Shown here: piece after piece, positions 62,995 to 64,000 of the stretch
Layout of the letters: each line of letters starts with the position of its first letter
Position numbering within the stretch: the first letter of the stretch is position 1
Position numbers and translations under genes: made by a program
Source of the DNA: Streptomyces flaveolus
Lineage (GTDB): Bacteria > Actinomycetota > Actinomycetes > Streptomycetales > Streptomycetaceae
Length of the DNA: 64,000 nt
Assembly: GCF_014648815.1 (NCBI RefSeq)
Contig: NZ_BMRV01000009.1
Span: forward strand, 265,739-329,738
Reading direction: 5' to 3'
Notes under the pieces: generated by a model
What the model was told of the DNA's origin: nothing
The model's database searches: none
Seen by the model: only the letters and a program-made list of their open reading frames with translations

Positions 62995-63852
62995 TCAGCG
63001 GCTGCTGCGCACGGACCGCGCGGCGTTGCGGATGATGTCGGTCACGGCGCGCGGGTCGCTCACTGCGACGGCGTGCGGGGCGTGGACGGCGACGGTGCGG
63101 GCCTTGGCACGGGTGGCCATCCAGCGCTGCGCGGCCGGCGGGATGTTGCGGTCCTCCGTGGCGATCAGGTACCAGGTCGGCAGCTTCTTCCAGGCGGCCG
63201 CGGTGGCGGGCTCCTGGAGGGCGGCCACGGTGATGGGACGCTGCCCCACAGCCAGGGTGTCCGCGGTGACGCGGGGGATGCCGGCGGCGAACTGCCGGTG
63301 GAACAGGTCCTGGCGGATGAGGAGCTCGTCGCCCTGGCCGCCACCGGTCAGCGGGTACTTCTGCGTGACGGTGGTGCGCGACAGGGAGCTGCCCGGGAAC
63401 TTGTCGGTCAGCTCGGCCGCGCTCTCACCGACGTCCGGAACGAAGGCGGCGATGTAGACGAGGGCCTTCACGTGGGCGGCCCCGACGGCGGCGCGGCTGA
63501 TGACGGAGCCGCCGTACGAGTGGCCGACCAGGACGACAGGGCCCTCGATGCTGTCCAGGACGCTGCGGAGGTAGGCGGCGTCACTGGCCACTCCACGTAG
63601 GGGGACCGGAGGTGCGACGACGCGGTGCCCGTGCTTGAGCAGCTTCTTGACCACGGAAGTCCAGCTAGACGCGTCCGTGAAGGCACCGTGGGCGAGGACG
63701 ATGGTCGGCTGGGTCGCGTCGGCGGCGGCCGGGGTGGTGGTGCCGGTCGTGGCCTGCGCCGGGGTGGCGCGGGCGAGACCCCCGGCGCCCACGGCGGCCG
63801 CGCCGGCCAGCATGGACACGGTCACGGTTCGGCGTGACAGCGGTGTGTTCAT
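62995..63852 (-). CDS. Exported alpha/beta hydrolase
   Basis: A 285-residue protein with a twin-arginine-like signal (LSRRTVTVSMLAG, ending ATPAQA near residue 34). The mature alpha/beta fold has IVLAHGAFTDASSW (oxyanion region), the nucleophile elbow VGHSYGGSV with Ser, and the His in HAPHAVAVSDP near the end. It resembles the short AB-hydrolase family often annotated as salicylate-esterase-like. It shares strand and a 28-bp gap with the partial hydrolase gene upstream, so the two probably form one operon. Confidence 0.88.
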   Translation of the reverse strand: MNTPLSRRTVTVSMLAGAAAVGAGGLARATPAQATTGTTTPAAADATQPTIVLAHGAFTDASSWTSVVKKLLKHGHRVVAPPVPLRGVASDAAYLRSVLDSIEGPVVLVGHSYGGSVISRAAVGAAHVKALVYIAAFVPDVGESAAELTDKFPGSSLSRTTVTQKYPLTGGGQGDELLIRQDLFHRQFAAGIPRVTADTLAVGQRPITVAALQEPATAAAWKKLPTWYLIATEDRNIPPAAQRWMATRAKARTVAVHAPHAVAVSDPRAVTDIIRNAARSVRSSR

Positions 63853-63880
63853 CGGTGGTATCCCTCTGGTTCCGGGGGTG

Positions 63881-64000
63881 TTACTTGGAGGTGGCGTCGA
63901 TGGCTTCTTCGATGAGGGCGATGACGCGGTCGGGGTGGGCGAGCATGACGAGGTGGGAGGAGTCGACCTCGATGGTCTTCATTCCGGCCCGCTTGTATCC
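63881..64000 (-). CDS. Alpha/beta hydrolase, C-terminal fragment (cut by the right edge)
   Basis: The last 39 codons of a gene entering from the right. They read MKTIEVDSSHLVMLAHPDRV, then VIALIEEAID and the stop TAA. The SSHLVMLAHP motif with the catalytic His is typical of the same short alpha/beta hydrolase family as the next gene, suggesting a tandem duplication. Nothing more can be said without the missing part. Confidence 0.75.
   Translation of the reverse strand, partial: GYKRAGMKTIEVDSSHLVMLAHPDRVIALIEEAIDATSK

Overview
The window looks like chromosomal DNA of a Streptomyces. The GC content is very high, codon third positions are almost all G or C, GTG starts are frequent, and the gene set matches this genus. 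From memory, the block HTH-MurA / aconitase / NgcEFG / Rok7B7 / xylose ABC transporter / Dxs / permease / FadB-FadA / RNase D / response regulator / DUF3000 / HemE follows the order around SCO5998-SCO6031 of S. coelicolor. I could not run any search, so homology statements rest on motif reading.

Left part (1-16 kb, accessory). Two large SARP/AfsR-type regulators with NB-ARC domains, one cut by the left edge, flank a 54-codon gene. Its product has a signal-like N-terminus and two copies of the hexapeptide DDLPWT, one of them at the very C-terminus. Three heptamers with 11-bp periodicity and a well-placed -10 element precede this small gene, as expected for a SARP-activated promoter. Next comes an unusual fusion of an MbtH-like domain, a degenerate adenylation domain and a degenerate serine-hydrolase domain. 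Together these suggest an undescribed peptide-regulator circuit, possibly at the edge of a biosynthetic cluster. Then follow a secreted protein, a GH62 arabinofuranosidase, two alpha/beta hydrolases each beside its own regulator (XRE-cupin, HxlR), remnants of two decayed genes and a secreted lytic transglycosylase.

Middle (15-38 kb, core metabolism and sugar uptake). An XRE-MurA fusion and aconitase lie near operators that share the same half-sites. A secreted GH92 glycosidase, an NgcEFG-type amino-sugar ABC transporter, the ROK regulator Rok7B7 and a XylFGH-type transporter form a carbohydrate-acquisition region with a DasR-like site and several palindromes. Dxs (isoprenoid precursor synthesis) and an amino-acid permease follow.

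37-52 kb (cell-surface glycopolymer region). A GT-C-like membrane protein, a NYN-domain protein, two paralogous beta-propeller-like proteins flanking an LCP-family ligase, a Stealth phosphotransferase and three paralogous GT2 proteins (two with a C-terminal CDP-glycerol glycerophosphotransferase domain) suggest assembly and attachment of a phosphate-containing wall polymer.

52-64 kb (housekeeping). The beta-oxidation pair FadA-FadB is translationally coupled. RNase D, an orphan LuxR-type response regulator, a DUF3000 protein, HemE, a small membrane protein, a truncated membrane gene, a DUF5709 protein, a Dps-type ferritin and secreted or partial alpha/beta hydrolases complete the window. Most convergent gene ends carry strong hairpins.
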